From Isoperla grammatica (lineage: Eukaryota > Arthropoda > Insecta > Plecoptera > Perlodidae): DNA of 64,000 nt. Made by a program: the position numbers and the translations under genes. Location: the NCBI GenBank assembly GCA_945910005.1, contig OX246744.1, positions 46,746,102-46,810,101 of the forward strand, read 5' to 3'. How positions within the stretch are numbered: position 1 is the first letter of the stretch; every line of letters starts with the position of its first letter. Shown here piece by piece: positions 42,701-56,100 of this stretch. A model generated the notes under the pieces. The model saw only the letters and a program-made list of their open reading frames with translations. It made no database searches and was not told the DNA's origin.

Positions 42701-45700
42701 AGGGTAGAGGGTGGCCGCCCAGGGCCCGCGCCCTCCCCCTCAGAGGAACCACCCCTGACCCGGCCTGTGACGTCACAGACCTCGCCTTGTACAGTGGGGG
42801 AGGGTAGAGGGTGGCCGCCCAGGGCCCGCGCCCTCCCCCTCAGAGGAACCACCCCTGACCCGGCCTGTGACGTCACAGACCTCGCCTTGTACAGTGGGGG
42901 AGGGTAGAGGGTGGCCGCCCAGGGCCCGCGCCCTCCCCCTCAGAGGAACCACCCCTGACCCGGCCTGTGACGTCACAGACCTCACCTCGCCTTGTACAGT
43001 GGGGGAGGGTAGAGGGTGGCCGCCCAGGGCCCGCGCCCTCCCCCTCAGAGGAACCGCCACTGACCCGGCCTGTGACGTCACAGACCTCGCCTCGCCTTGT
43101 ACAGTGGGGGAGGGTAGAGGGTGGCCGCCCAGGGCCCGCGCCCTCCCCCTCAGAGGAACCACCCCTGACCCGGCCTGTGACGTCACAGACCTCGCCTTGT
43201 ACAGTGGGGGAGGGTAGAGGGTGGCCGCCCAGGGCCCGCGCCCTCCCCCTCAGAGGAACCACCCCTGACCCGGCCTGTGACGTCACAGACCTCGCCTTGT
43301 ACAGTGGGGGAGGGTAGAGGGTGGCCGCCCAGGGCCCGCGCCCTCCCCCTCAGAGGAACCACCCCTGACCCGGCCTGTGACGTCACAGACCTCGCCTTGT
43401 ACAGTGGGGGAGGGTAGAGGGTGGCCGCCCAGGGCCCGCGCCCTCCCCCTCAGAGGAACCACCCCTGACCCGGCCTGTGACGTCACACATCTCGCCTTGT
43501 ACAGTGGGGGAGGGTAGAGGGTTGCCGCCCAGGGCCCGCGCCCTCCCCCTCAGAGGAACCACCCCTGACCCGGCCTGTGACGTCACAGACCTCGCCTTGT
43601 ACAGTGGGGGAGGGTAGAGGGTGGCCGCCCAGGGCCCGCGCCCTCCCCCTCAGAGGAACCACCCCTGACCCGGCCTGTGACGTCACAGACCTCGCCTTGT
43701 ACAGTGGGGGAGGGTAGAGGGTGGCCGCCCAGGGCCCGCGCCCTCCCTCCCCCTCAGAGGAACCACCCCTGACCCGGCCTGTGACGTCACAGACCTCGCC
43801 TTGTACAGTGGGGGAGGGAAGAGGGTGGCCGCCCAGGGCCTGCGCCCTCCCCCTCAGAGGAACCACCCCTGACCCGGCCTGTGACGTCACAGACCTCGCC
43901 TTGTACAGTGGGGGAGGGAAGAGGGTGGCCGCCCAGGGCCCGCGCCCTCCCCCTCAGAGGAACCACCCCTGACCCGGCCTGTGACGTCACAGACCTCGCC
44001 TTGTACAGTGGGGGAGGGTAGAGGGTGGCCGCCCAGGGCCCGCGCCCTCCCCCTCAGAGGAACCACCCCTGACCCGGCCTGTGACGTCACAGACCTCGCC
44101 TTGTACAGTGGGGGAGGGTAGAGGGTGGCCGCCCAGGGCCCGCGCCCTCCCCCTCAGAGGAACCACCCCTGACCCGGCCTGTGACGTCACAGACCTCGCC
44201 TTGTACAGTGGGGGAGGGTAGAGGGTGGCCGCCCAGGGCCCGCGCCCTCCCCCTCAGAGGAACCACCCCTGACCCGGCCTGTGACGTCACAGACCTCGCC
44301 TTGCCTTGTACAGTGGGGGAGGGTAGAGGGTGGCCGCCCAGGGCCCGCGCCCTCCCCCTCAGAGGAACCACCCCTGACCCGGCCTGTGACGTCACAGACC
44401 TCGCCTTGTACAGTGGGGGAGGGTAGAGGGTGGCCGCCCAGGGCCCGCGCCCTCCCCCTCAGAGGAACCACCCCTGACCCGGTCTGTGACGTCACAGACC
44501 TCGCCTTGTACAGTGGGGGAGGGTAGAGGGTGGCCGCCCAGGGCCCGCGCCCTCCCCCTCAGAGGAACCACCCCTGACCCGGTCTGTGACGTCACATACC
44601 TCGCCTTGTACAGTGGGGGAGGGTAGAGGGTGGCCGCCCAGGGCCCGCGCCCTCCCCCTCAGAGGAACCACCCCTGACCCGGTCTGTGACGTCACAGACC
44701 TCGCCTTGTACAGTGGGGGAGGGTAGAGGGTGGCCGCCCAGGGCCCGCGCCCTCCCCCTCAGAGGAACCACCCCTGACCCGGCCTGTGACGTCACAGACC
44801 TCGCCTTGTACAGTGGGGGAGGGTAGAGGGTGGCCGCCCAGGGCCCGCGCCCTCCCCCTCAGAGGAACCACCCCTGACCCGGTCTGTGACGTCACAGACC
44901 TCGCCTTGTACAGTGGGGGAGGGTAGAGGGTGGCCGCCCAGGGCCCGCGCACTCCCCCTCAGAGGAACCACCCCTGACCCGGCCTGTGACGTCACAGACC
45001 TCGCCTTGTACAGTGGGGGAGGGTAGAGGGTGGCCGCCCAGGGCCCGCGCCCTCCCCCTCAGAGGAACCACCCCTGACCCGGCCTGTGACGTCACAGACC
45101 TCGCCTTGTACAGTGGGGGAGGGTAGAGGGTGGCCGCCCAGGGCCCGCGCCCTCCCCCTCAGAGGAACCACCCCTGACCCGGCCTGTGACGTCACATACC
45201 TCGCCTTGTACAGTGGGGGAGGGTAGAGGGTGGCCGCCCAGGGCCCGCGCCCTCCCCATCAGAGGAACCACCCCTGACCCGGTCTGTGACGTCACAGACC
45301 TCGCCTTGTGCAGTGGGGGAGGGTAGAGGGTGGCCGCCCAGGGCCCGCGCACTCCCCCTCAGAGGAACCACCCCTGACCCGGCCTGTGACGTCACAGACC
45401 TCGCCTTGTACAGTGGGGGAGGGTAGAGGGTTGCCGCCCAGGGCCCGCGCCCTCCCCCTCAGAGGAACCACCCCTGACCCGGCCTGTGACGTCACAGACC
45501 TCGCCTTGTACAGTGGGGGAGGGTAGAGGGTGGCCGCCCAGGGCCCGCGCCCTCCCCCTCAGAGGAACCACCCCTGACCCGGCCTGTGACGTCACAGACC
45601 TCACCTCGCCTTGTACAGTGGGGGAGGGTAGAGGGTGGCCGCCCAGGGCCCGCGCCCTCCCCCTCAGAGGAACCACCCCTGACCCGGCCTGTGACGTCAC

Positions 45701-48700
45701 AGACCTCGCCTTGTACAGTGGGGGAGGGTAGAGGGTGGCCGCCCAGGGCCCGCGCCCTCCCCCTCAGAGGAACCCCCCCTGCCCCGGCCTGTGACGTCAC
45801 ATACCTCGCCTTGTACAGTGGGGGAGGGTAGAGGGTGGCCGCCCAGGGCCCGCGCCCTCCCCCTCAGAGGAACCACCCCTGACCCGGCCTGTGACGTCAC
45901 ATACCTCGCCTTGTACAGTGGGGGAGGGTAGAGGGTGGCCGCCCAGGGCCCGCGCCCTCCCCATCAGAGGAACCACCCCTGACCCGGTCTGTGCCGTCAC
46001 AGACCTCGCCTTGTGCAGTGGGGGAGGGTAGAGGGTGGCCGCCCAGGGCCCGCGCCCTCCCCCTCAGAGGAACCACCCCTGACCCGGTCTGTGACGTCAC
46101 AGATCTCGCCTTGTACAGTGGGGGAGGGTAGAGGGTTGCCGCCCAGGGCCCGCGCCCTCCCCCTCAGAGGAACCACCCCTGACCCGGCCTGTGACGTCAC
46201 AGACCTCGCCTTGTACAGTGGGGGAGGGTAGAGGGTGGCCGCCCAGGGCCCGCGCCCTCCCCCTCAGAGGAACCACCCCTGACCCGGCCTGTGACGTCAC
46301 AGACCTCGCCTTGTACAGTGGGGGAGGGTAGAGGGTGGCCGCCCAGGGCCCGCGCCCTCCCCCTCAGAGGAACCACCCCTGACCCGGCCTGTGACGTCAC
46401 AGACCTCGCCTTGTACAGTGGGGGAGGGTAGAGGGTGGCCGCCCAGGGCCCGCGCCCTCCCCCTCAGAGGAACCACCCCTGACCCGGCCTGTGACGTCAC
46501 AGACCTCGCCTTGTGCAGTGGGGGAGGGTAGAGGGTGGCCGCCCAGGGCCCGCGCCCTCCCCATCAGAGGAACCACCCCTGACCCGGCCTGTGACGTCAC
46601 ACACCTCGCCTTGTACAGTGGGGGAGGGTAGAGGGTGGCCGCCCAGGGCCCGCGCCCTCCCCCTCAGAGGAACCACCCCTGACCCGGCCTGTGACGTCAC
46701 ACACCTCGCCTTGTACAGTGGGGGAGGGTAGAGGGTGGCCGCCCAGGGCCCGCGCCCTCCCCCTCAGAGGAACCACCCCTGACCCGGCCTGTGACGTCAC
46801 ACACCTCGCCTTGTACAGTGGGGGAGGGTAGAGGGTGGCCGCCCAGGGCCCGCGCCCTCCCCCTCAGAGGAACCACCCCTGACCCGGCCTGTGACGTCAC
46901 ACACCTCGCCTTGTACAGTGGGGGAGGGTAGAGGGTGGCCGCCCAGGGCCCGCGCCCTCCCCCTCAGAGGAACCACCCCTGACCCGGCCTGTGACCTCAC
47001 ACATCTCGCCTTGTACAGTGGGGGAGGGTAGAGGGTGGCCGCCCAGGGCCCGCGCCCTCCCCCTCAGAGGAACCACCCCTGACCCGGCCTGTGACGTCAC
47101 AGACCTCACCTCGCCTTGTACAGTGGGGGAGGGTAGAGGGTGGCCGCCCAGGGCCCGCGCCCTCCCCCTCAGAGGAACCACCCCTGACCCGGCCTGTGAC
47201 GTCACAGACCTCGCCTTGTACAGTGGGGGAGGGTAGAGGGTGGCCGCCCAGGGCCCGCGCCCTCCCCCTCAGAGGAACCACCCCTGACCCGGCCTGTGAC
47301 GTCACAGACCTCGCCTTGTACAGTGGGGGAGGGTAGAGGGTGGCCGCCCAGGGCCCGCGCCCTCCCCCTCAGAGGAACCACCCCTGACCCGGCCTGTGAC
47401 GTCACAGACCTCGCCTTGTACAGTGGGGGAGGGTAGAGGGTGGCCGCCCAGGGCCCGCGCCCTCCCCCTCAGAGGAACCACCCCTGACCCGGCCTGTGAC
47501 GTCACAGACCTCGCCTTGTACAGTGGGGGAGGGTAGAGGGTGGCCGCCCAGGGCCCGCGCCCTCCCCCTCAGAGGAACCACCCCTGACCCGGCCTGTGAC
47601 GTCACAGACCTCGCCTTGTACAGTGGGGGAGGGTAGAGGGTGGCCGCCCAGGGCCCGCGCCCTCCCCCTCAGAGGAACTACCCCTGACCCGGTCTGTGAC
47701 GTCACAGACCTCGCCTTGTGCAGTGGGGGAGGGTAGAGGGTGGCCGCCCAGGGCCCGCGCCCTCCCCCTCAGAGGAACTACCCCTGACCCGGCCTGTGAC
47801 GTCACACACCTCGCCTTGTACAGTGGGGGAGGGTAGAGGGTGGCCGCCCAGGGCCCGCGCCCTCCCCCTCAGAGGAACCACCCCTGACCCGGCCTGTGAC
47901 GTCACACACCTCGCCTTGTACAGTGGGGGAGGGTAGAGGGTGGCCGCCCAGGGCCCGCGCCCTCCCCCTCAGAGGAACCACCCCTGACCCGGCCTGTGAC
48001 GTCACACACCTCGCCTTGTACAGTGGGGGAGGGTAGAGGGTGGCCGCCCAGGGCCCGCGCCCTCCCCCTCAGAGGAACCACCCCTGACCCGGCCTGTGAC
48101 GTCACACACCTCGCCTTGTACAGTGGGGGAGGGTAGAGGGTGGCCGCCCAGGGCCCGCGCCCTCCCCCTCAGAGGAACCACCCCTGACCCGGCCTGTGAC
48201 CTCACACATCTCGCCTTGTACAGTGGGGGAGGGTAGAGGGTGGCCGCCCAGGGCCCGCGCCCTCCCCCTCAGAGGAACCACCCCTGACCCGGCCTGTGAC
48301 GTCACACACCTCGCCTTGTACAGTGGGGGAGGGTAGAGGGTGGCCGCCCAGGGCCCGCGCCCTCCCCCTCAGAGGAACCACCCCTGACCCGGCCTGTGAC
48401 GTCACACACCTCGCCTTGTACAGTGGGGGAGGGTAGAGGGTTGCCGCCCAGGGCCCGCGCCCTCCCCCTCAGAGGAACCACCCCTGACCCGGCCTGTGAC
48501 GTCACAGACCTCGCCTTGTACAGTGGGGGAGGGTAGAGGGTGGCCGCCCAGGGCCCGCGCCCTCCCCATCAGAGGAACCACCCCTGACCCGGTCTGTGAC
48601 GTCACAGACCTCGCCTTGTACAGTGGGGGAGGGTAGAGGGTGGCCGCCCAGGGCCCGCGCCCTCCCCCTCAGAGGAACCACCCCTGACCCGGTGTGTGAC

Positions 48701-51700
48701 GTCACAGACCTCGCCTTGTACAGTGGGGGAGGGTAGAGGGTGGCCGCCCAGGGCCCGCGCCCTCCCCGTCAGAGGAACCACCCCTGACCCGGCCTGTGAC
48801 GTCACAGACCTCGCCTTGTACAGTGGGGGAGGGTAGAGGGTGGCCGCCCAGGGCCCGCGCCCTCCCCCTCAGAGGAACCACCCCTGACCCGGTCTGTGAC
48901 GTCACATACCTCGCCTTGTGCAGTGGGGGAGGGTAGAGGGTGGCCGCCCAGGGCCCGCGCCCTCCCCCTCAGAGGAACCACCCCTGACCCGGCCTGTGAC
49001 GTCACAGACCTCGCCTTGTACAGTGGGGGAGGGTAGAGGGTGGCCGCCCAGGGCCCGCGCCCTCCCCCTCAGAGGAACCACCCCTGACCCGGCCTGTGAC
49101 GTCACAGACCTCACCTCGCCTTGTACAGTGGGGGAGGGTAGAGGGTGGCCGCCCAGGGCCCGCGCCCTCCCCCTCAGAGGAACCACCCCTGACCCGGCCT
49201 GTGACGTCACAGACCTCGCCTTGTGCAGTGGGGGAGGGTAGAGGGTGGCCGCCCAGGGCCCGCGCCCTCCCCATCAGAGGAACCACCCCTGACCCGGCCT
49301 GTGACGTCACAGACCTCGCCTTGTACAGTGGGGGAGGGTAGAGGGTGGCCGCCCAGGGCCCGCGCCCTCCCCCTCAGAGGAACCACCCCTGACCCGGCCT
49401 GTGACGTCACAGACCTCGCCTTGTACAGTGGGGGAGGGTAGAGGGTTGCCGCCCAGGGCCCGCGCCCTCCCCCTCAGAGGAACCACCCCTGACCCGGCCT
49501 GTGACGTCACAGACCTCGCCTTGTACAGTGGGGGAGGGTAGAGGGTGGCCGCCCAGGGCCCGCGCCCTCCCCCTCAGAGGAACCACCCCTGACCCGGCCT
49601 GTGACGTCACAGACCTCGCCTTGTACAGTGGGGGAGGGTAGAGGGTGGCCGCCCAGGGCCCGCGCCCTCCCCCTCAGAGGAACCACCCCTGACCCGGCCT
49701 GTGACGTCACAGACCTCGCCTTGTACAGTGGGGGAGGGTAGAGGGTGGCCGCCCAGGGCCCGCGCCCTCCCCATCAGAGGAACCACCCCTGACCCGGCCT
49801 GTGACGTCACAGACCTCGCCTTGTGCAGTGGGGGAGGGTAGAGGGTTGCCGCCCAGGGCCCGCGCCCTCCCCATCAGAGGAACCACCCCTGACCCGGCCT
49901 GTGACGTCACAGACCTCGCCTTGTACAGTGGGGGAGGGTAGAGGGTGGCCGCCCAGGGCCCGCGCCCTCCCCCTCAGAGGAACCACCCCTGACCCGGCCT
50001 GTGACGTCACAGACCTCGCCTTGTACAGTGGGGGAGGGTAGAGGGTGGCCGCCCAGGGCCCGCGCCCTCCCCCTCAGAGGAACCACCCCTGACCCGGCCT
50101 GTGACGTCACAGACCTCGCCTTGTACAGTGGGGGAGGGTAGAGGGTGGCCGCCCAGGGCCCGCGCCCTCCCCCTCAGAGGAACCACCCCTGACCCGGCCT
50201 GTGACGTCACAGACCTCGCCTTGTACAGTGGGGGAGGGTAGAGGGTGGCCGCCCAGGGCCCGCGCCCTCCCCCTCAGAGGAACCACCCCTGACCCGGCCT
50301 GTGACGTCACAGACCTCGCCTTGTACAGTGGGGGAGGGTAGAGGGTGGCCGCCCAGGGCCCGCGCCCTCCCCCTCAGAGGAACCACCCCTGACCCGGCCT
50401 GTGACGTCACAGACCTCGCCTTGTGCAGTGGGGGAGGGTAGAGGGTGGCCGCCCAGGGCCCGCGCCCTCCCCCTCAGAGGAACCACCCCTGACCCGGCCT
50501 GTGACGTCACACACCTCGCCTTGTACAGTGGGGGAGGGTAGAGGGTGGCCGCCCAGGGCCCGCGCCCTCCCCATCAGAGGAACCACCCCTGACCCGGCCT
50601 GTGACGTCACACACCTCGCCTTGTACAGTGGGGGAGGGTAGAGGGTGGCCGCCCAGGGCCCGCGCCCTCCCCCTCAGAGGAACCACCCCTGACCCGGCCT
50701 GTGACGTCACACACCTCGCCTTGTACAGTGGGGGAGGGTAGAGGGTGGCCGCCCAGGGCCCGCGCCCTCCCCCTCAGAGGAACCACCCCTGACCCGGCCT
50801 GTGACGTCACACACCTCGCCTTGTACAGTGGGGGAGGGTAGAGGGTGGCCGCCCAGGGCCCGCGCCCTCCCCCTCAGAGGAACCACCCCTGACCCGGCCT
50901 GTGACGTCACACACCTCGCCTTGTACAGTGGGGGAGGGTAGAGGGTGGCCGCCCAGGGCCCGCGCCCTCCCCCTCAGAGGAACCACCCCTGACCCGGCCT
51001 GTGACCTCACACATCTCGCCTTGTACAGTGGGGGAGGGTAGAGGGTGGCCGCCCAGGGCCCGCGCCCTCCCCCTCAGAGGAACCACCCCTGACCCGGCCT
51101 GTGACGTCACACACCTCGCCTTGTACAGTGGGGGAGGGTAGAGGGTGGCCGCCCAGGGCCCGCGCCCTCCCCCTCAGAGGAACCACCCCTGACCCGGCCT
51201 GTGACGTCACACACCTCGCCTTGTACAGTGGGGGAGGGTAGAGGGTTGCCGCCCAGGGCCCGCGCCCTCCCCCTCAGAGGAACCACCCCTGACCCGGCCT
51301 GTGACGTCACAGACCTCGCCTTGTACAGTGGGGGAGGGTAGAGGGTGGCCGCCCAGGGCCCGCGCCCTCCCCATCAGAGGAACCACCCCTGACCCGGTCT
51401 GTGACGTCACAGACCTCGCCTTGTACAGTGGGGGAGGGTAGAGGGTGGCCGCCCAGGGCCCGCGCCCTCCCCCTCAGAGGAACCACCCCTGACCCGGTGT
51501 GTGACGTCACAGACCTCGCCTTGTACAGTGGGGGAGGGTAGAGGGTGGCCGCCCAGGGCCCGCGCCCTCCCCGTCAGAGGAACCACCCCTGACCCGGCCT
51601 GTGACGTCACAGACCTCGCCTTGTACAGTGGGGGAGGGTAGAGGGTGGCCGCCCAGGGCCCGCGCCCTCCCCCTCAGAGGAACCACCCCTGACCCGGCCT

Positions 51701-54700
51701 GTGACGTCACAGACCTCGCCTTGTACAGTGGGGGAGGGTAGAGGGTGGCCGCCCAGGGCCCGCGCCCTCCCCCTCAGAGGAACCACCCCTGACCCGGCCT
51801 GTGACGTCACAGACCTCGCCTTGTACAGTGGGGGAGGGTAGAGGGTGGCCGCCCAGGGCCCGCGCCCTCCCCCTCAGAGGAACCACCCCTGACCCGGTCT
51901 GTGACGTCACAGACCTCGCCTTGTACAGTGGGGGAGGGTAGAGGGTGGCCGCCCAGGGCCCGCGCCCTCCCCCTCAGAGGAACCACCCCTGACCCGGCCT
52001 GTGACGTCACAGACCTCGCCTTGTACAGTGGGGGAGGGTAGAGGGTGGCCGCCCAGGGCCCGCGCCCTCCCCCTCAGAGGAACCACCCCTGACCCGGCCT
52101 GTGACGTCACAGACCTCGCCTTGTACAGTGGGGGAGGGTAGAGGGTGGCCGCCCAGGGCCCGCGCCCTCCCCCTCAGAGGAACCACCCCTGACCCGGCCT
52201 GTGACGTCACACACCTCGCCTTGTACAGTGGGGGAGGGTAGAGGGTTGCCGCCCAGGGCCCGCGCCCTCCCCGTCAGAGGAACCACCCCTGACCCGGCCT
52301 GTGACGTCACAGACCTCGCCTTGTACAGTGGGGGAGGGTAGAGGGTGGCCGCCCAGGGCCCGCGCCCTCCCCCTCAGAGGAACCACCCCTGACCCGGCCT
52401 GTGACGTCACAGACCTCGCCTTGTACAGTGGGGGAGGGTAGAGGGTGGCCGCCCAGGGCCCGCGCCCTCCCCCTCAGAGGAACCACCCCTGACCCGGTCT
52501 GTGACGTCACAGACCTCGCCTTGTACAGTGGGGGAGGGTAGAGGGTGGCCGCCCAGGGCCCGCGCCCTCCCCCTCAGAGGAACCACCCCTGACCCGGCCT
52601 GTGACGTCACAGACCTCGCCTTGTACAGTGGGGGAGGGTAGAGGGTGGCCGCCCAGGGCCCGCGCCCTCCCCCTCAGAGGAACCACCCCTGACCCGGCCT
52701 GTGACGTCACAGACCTCGCCTTGTACAGTGGGGGAGGGTAGAGGGTTGCCGCCCAGGGCCCGCGCCCTCCCCCTCAGAGGAACCACCCCTGACCCGGCCT
52801 GTGACGTCACACACCTCGCCTTGTACAGTGGGGGAGGGTAGAGGGTTGCCGCCCAGGGCCCGCGCCCTCCCCGTCAGAGGAACCACCCCTGACCCGGCCT
52901 GTGACGTCACAGACCTCGCCTTGTACAGTGGGGGAGGGTAGAGGGTGGCCGCCCAGGGCCCGCGCCCTCCCCCTCAGAGGAACCACCCCTGACCCGGCCT
53001 GTGACGTCACAGACCTCGCCTTGTACAGTGGGGGAGGGTAGAGGGTGGCCGCCCAGGGCCCGCGCCCTCCCCCTCAGAGGAACCACCCCTGACCCGGCCT
53101 GTGACGTCACAGACCTCGCCTTGTACAGTGGGGGAGGGTAGAGGGTTGCCGCCCAGGGCCCGCGCCCTCCCCCTCAGAGGAACCACCCCTGACCCGGCCT
53201 GTGACGTCACAGACCTCGCCTTGTACAGTGGGGGAGGCTAGAGGGTGGCCGCCCAGGGCCCGCGCCCTCCCCCTCAGAGGAACCACCCCTGACCCGGTCT
53301 GTGACGTCACAGACCTCGCCTTGCCTTGTACAGTGGGGGAGGGTAGAGGGTGGCCGCCCAGGGCCCGCGCCCTCCCCCTCAGAGGAACCACCCCTGACCC
53401 GGCCTGTGACGTCACACACCTCGCCTTGTACAGTGGGGGAGGGTAGAGGGTGGCCGCCCAGGGCCCTCCCCCTCAGAGGAACCACCCCTGACCCGGCCTG
53501 TGACGTCACAGACCTCGCCTTGTACAGTGGGGGAGGGTAGAGGGTGGCCGCCCAGGGCCCGCGCCCTCCCCCTCAGAGGAACCACCCCTGACCCGGTCTG
53601 TGACGTCACAGATCTCGCCTTGTACAGTGGGGGAGGGTAGAGGGTTGCCGCCCAGGGCCCGCGCCCTCCCCCTCAGAGGAACCACCCCTGACCCGGCCTG
53701 TGACGTCACAGACCTCGCCTTGTACAGTGGGGGAGGGTAGAGGGTGGCCGCCCAGGGCCCGCGCCCTCCCCCTCAGAGGAACCACCCCTGACCCGGCCTG
53801 TGACGTCACAGACCTCGCCTTGTACAGTGGGGGAGGGTAGAGGGTGGCCGCCCAGGGCCCTCCCCCTCAGAGGAACCACCCCTGACCCGGCCTGTGACGT
53901 CACAGACCTCGCCTTGTACAGTGGGGGAGGGTAGAGGGTGGCCGCCCAGGGCCCGCGCCCTCCCCCTCAGAGGAACCACCCCTGACCCGGCCTGTGACGT
54001 CACAGATCTCGCCTTGTACAGTGGGGGAGGGTAGAGGGTTGCCGCCCAGGGCCCGCGCCCTCCCCCTCAGAGGAACCACCCCTGACCCGGCTTCTGACGT
54101 CACAGACCTCGCCGTGTACAGTGGGGGAGGGTAGAGGGTGGCCGCCCAGGGCCCGCGCCCTCCCCCTCAGAGGAACCACCCCTGACCCGGCCTGTGACGT
54201 CACAGACCTCGCCTTGTACAGTGGGGGAGGGTAGAGGGTTGCCGCCCAGGGCCCGCGCCCTCCCCCTCAGAGGAACCACCCCTGACCCGGCCTGTGACGT
54301 CACAGACCTCGCCTTGTACAGTGGGGGAGGGTAGAGGGTGGCCGCCCAGGGCCCGCGCCCTCCCCCTCAGAGGAACCACCCCTGACCCGGCTTCTGACGT
54401 CACAGACCTCGCCGTGTACAGTGGGGGAGGGTAGAGGGTGGCCGCCCAGGGCCCGCGCCCTCCCCCTCAGAGGAACCACCCCTGACCCGGCCTGTGACGT
54501 CACAGACCTCGCCTTGTACAGTGGGGAGGGTAGAGGGTGGCCGCCCAGGGCCCGCGCCCTCCCCCTCAGAGGAACCACCCCTGACCCGGCCTGTGACGTC
54601 ACAGACCTCGCCTTGTGCAGTGGGGGAGGGTAGAGGGTGGCCGCCCAGGGCCCGCGCCCTCCCCCTCAGAGGAACCACCCCTGACCCGGCCTGTGACGTC

Positions 54701-55053
54701 ACAGACCTCGCCTTGTGCAGTGGGGGAGGGTAGAGGGTGGCCGCCCAGGGCCCGCGCCCTCCCCCTCAGAGGAACCTCCCCTGACCCGGCTTCTGACGTC
54801 ACAGACCTCGCCTTGTACAGTGGGGGAGGGTAGAGGGTGGCCGCCCAGGGCCCGCGCCCTCCCCCTCAGAGGAACCACCCCTGACCCGGCCTGTGACGTC
54901 ACAGACCTCGCCTTGTGCAGTGGGGGAGGGTAGAGGGTGGCCGCCCAGGGCCCGCGCCCTCCCCCTCAGAGGAACCTCCCCTGACCCGGCTTCTGACGTC
55001 ACAGACCTCGCCTTGTACAGTGGGGGAGGGTAGAGGGTGGCCGCCCAGGGCCC
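39728..55053. repeat. 100-bp GC-rich satellite with a CRE palindrome per unit, about 153 units
   Basis: The array spans 15.3 kb. The unit, about 70% GC, is in order: ACCCCTGACCCGG, a palindromic block centred on TGACGTCA, CCTCGCCTTGTACAGTG, a G-rich run (GGGGGAGGGTAGAGGGTGG), GCCGCCCAGGGCCCGCGCCC and TCCCCCTCAGAGGAACC. Most units are exactly 100 bp; exceptions include 105-bp units with a duplicated five-base CTCRC/CTTGC block (for example near 40365, 42270, 44300, 49110), and units lacking GCGCGC (53460, 53855). Units reading GGTCTG have a perfect 20-bp palindrome; GGCCTG units break it at one position. The lack of stop codons opens many frames, which are not genes. No spacers or cas-like genes occur. 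Confidence 0.98.
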
Positions 55054-55202
55054 GTTCCCCACGCCCGAATATTCTACGAATACTAGAGACCCCCCCTCCA
55101 CCCTACTTTAATAATAATTAGAGAACAATTCCAACCAGGAGTATGTTCTTTAAGTGCAATGGAGGACGACGAGTCTACTCCCCACTTGCACTACCGTGTA
55201 CT

Positions 55203-55703
55203 GTGGGTACGTATGGTGTACTTTAAGTACGTATGGTGTACTCTGGGTACGTATAGTGTACTCGGAGTACGTAGGAGTACGAAGGTGTACTCTGGGTACG
55301 TAAGGTGTACTCTGAGTACGTAAGGTGTACTCGGAGTACGTAGGAGTACGAAGGTGTACTCTGGGTACGTGCGGTGTACTCTGGGTACGTATGGTGTACG
55401 TAGGTGTACTCTGAGTACGTGCGGTGTACTCTGAGTACGTGTGGTGTACTCTGGGTACGTATGGTGTACGTAGGTGTTCTCTGAGTATGTATGGTGTACT
55501 CTGAGTACGTATGGTGTAGTCTGGGTACGTATGGTGTACGTAGGTGTACTCTGAGTACGTATGGTGTACTCTGAGTACGTATGGTGTAGTCTGGGTACGT
55601 ATGGTGTACGTAGGTGTACTCTGAGTACGTAGGTGTACTCGGAGAACGTATGGTGTACTCTGAGTGTACGTAGGTGTACTCGGAGAACGTATGGTGTACT
55701 CCC
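55203..55703. repeat. ~20-bp minisatellite rich in GTAC palindromes
   Basis: Units based on GTGTACTCTGAGTACGTATG with GTGTACGTAG variants; unit boundaries and length vary. The Tyr/Thr-rich minus-strand frame (55223-55765) is produced by the repeat. Confidence 0.93.
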
Positions 55704-55974
55704 ACTGCCGCTGAGGTTGAATGTATTAACGCAACGAATGAATCAAAGCAGACAATACAGATCACGTGACGGGGTCACATGTCAGGCGCCGTGACCTCTG
55801 ACCGGGGGTCGAAGGTCACAATGTAATCATCCGCCGCGGAACAACATACAACATACAGCCTTGGACTCAGACTGAGAGAGTTACTACAGACTAGTAGAGT
55901 TGGAGTACGCCTGTGTACCTGTCAGCTGTAGGTAGGTCCCCGATGTAACCCTATGAACGCCAGCTACCCCAGGT

Positions 55975-56100
55975 AGAAGTCTGCACGGGCCTTAATAGAA
56001 GCCCGGGCCCGGTATTTCAGGCCCGGGCCCGTATAAAGGCCCGGCCCACGTGCCCAGCCCGGCCCACGTGCCCAGCCCGTACCCGTGCAGACCTCTAAGT
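55975..56100. mobile_element. GC-rich palindromic MITE-like element
   Basis: Ends AGAAGTCTGCACGGGCC and, inverted, AGAGGTCTGCACGGGTAC. The interior is GGGCCCGGGC-type blocks, with CCCGGCCCACGTGCCCAG partly duplicated. Confidence 0.65.

Noticed and set aside
39639..55101. Dozens of open frames of 65-275 codons in all six frames of the 100-bp satellite
   Set aside because: They arise from a stop-poor, GC-rich unit repeated out of phase; the same peptides recur every 100 bp on both strands, with no start context or splice evidence.
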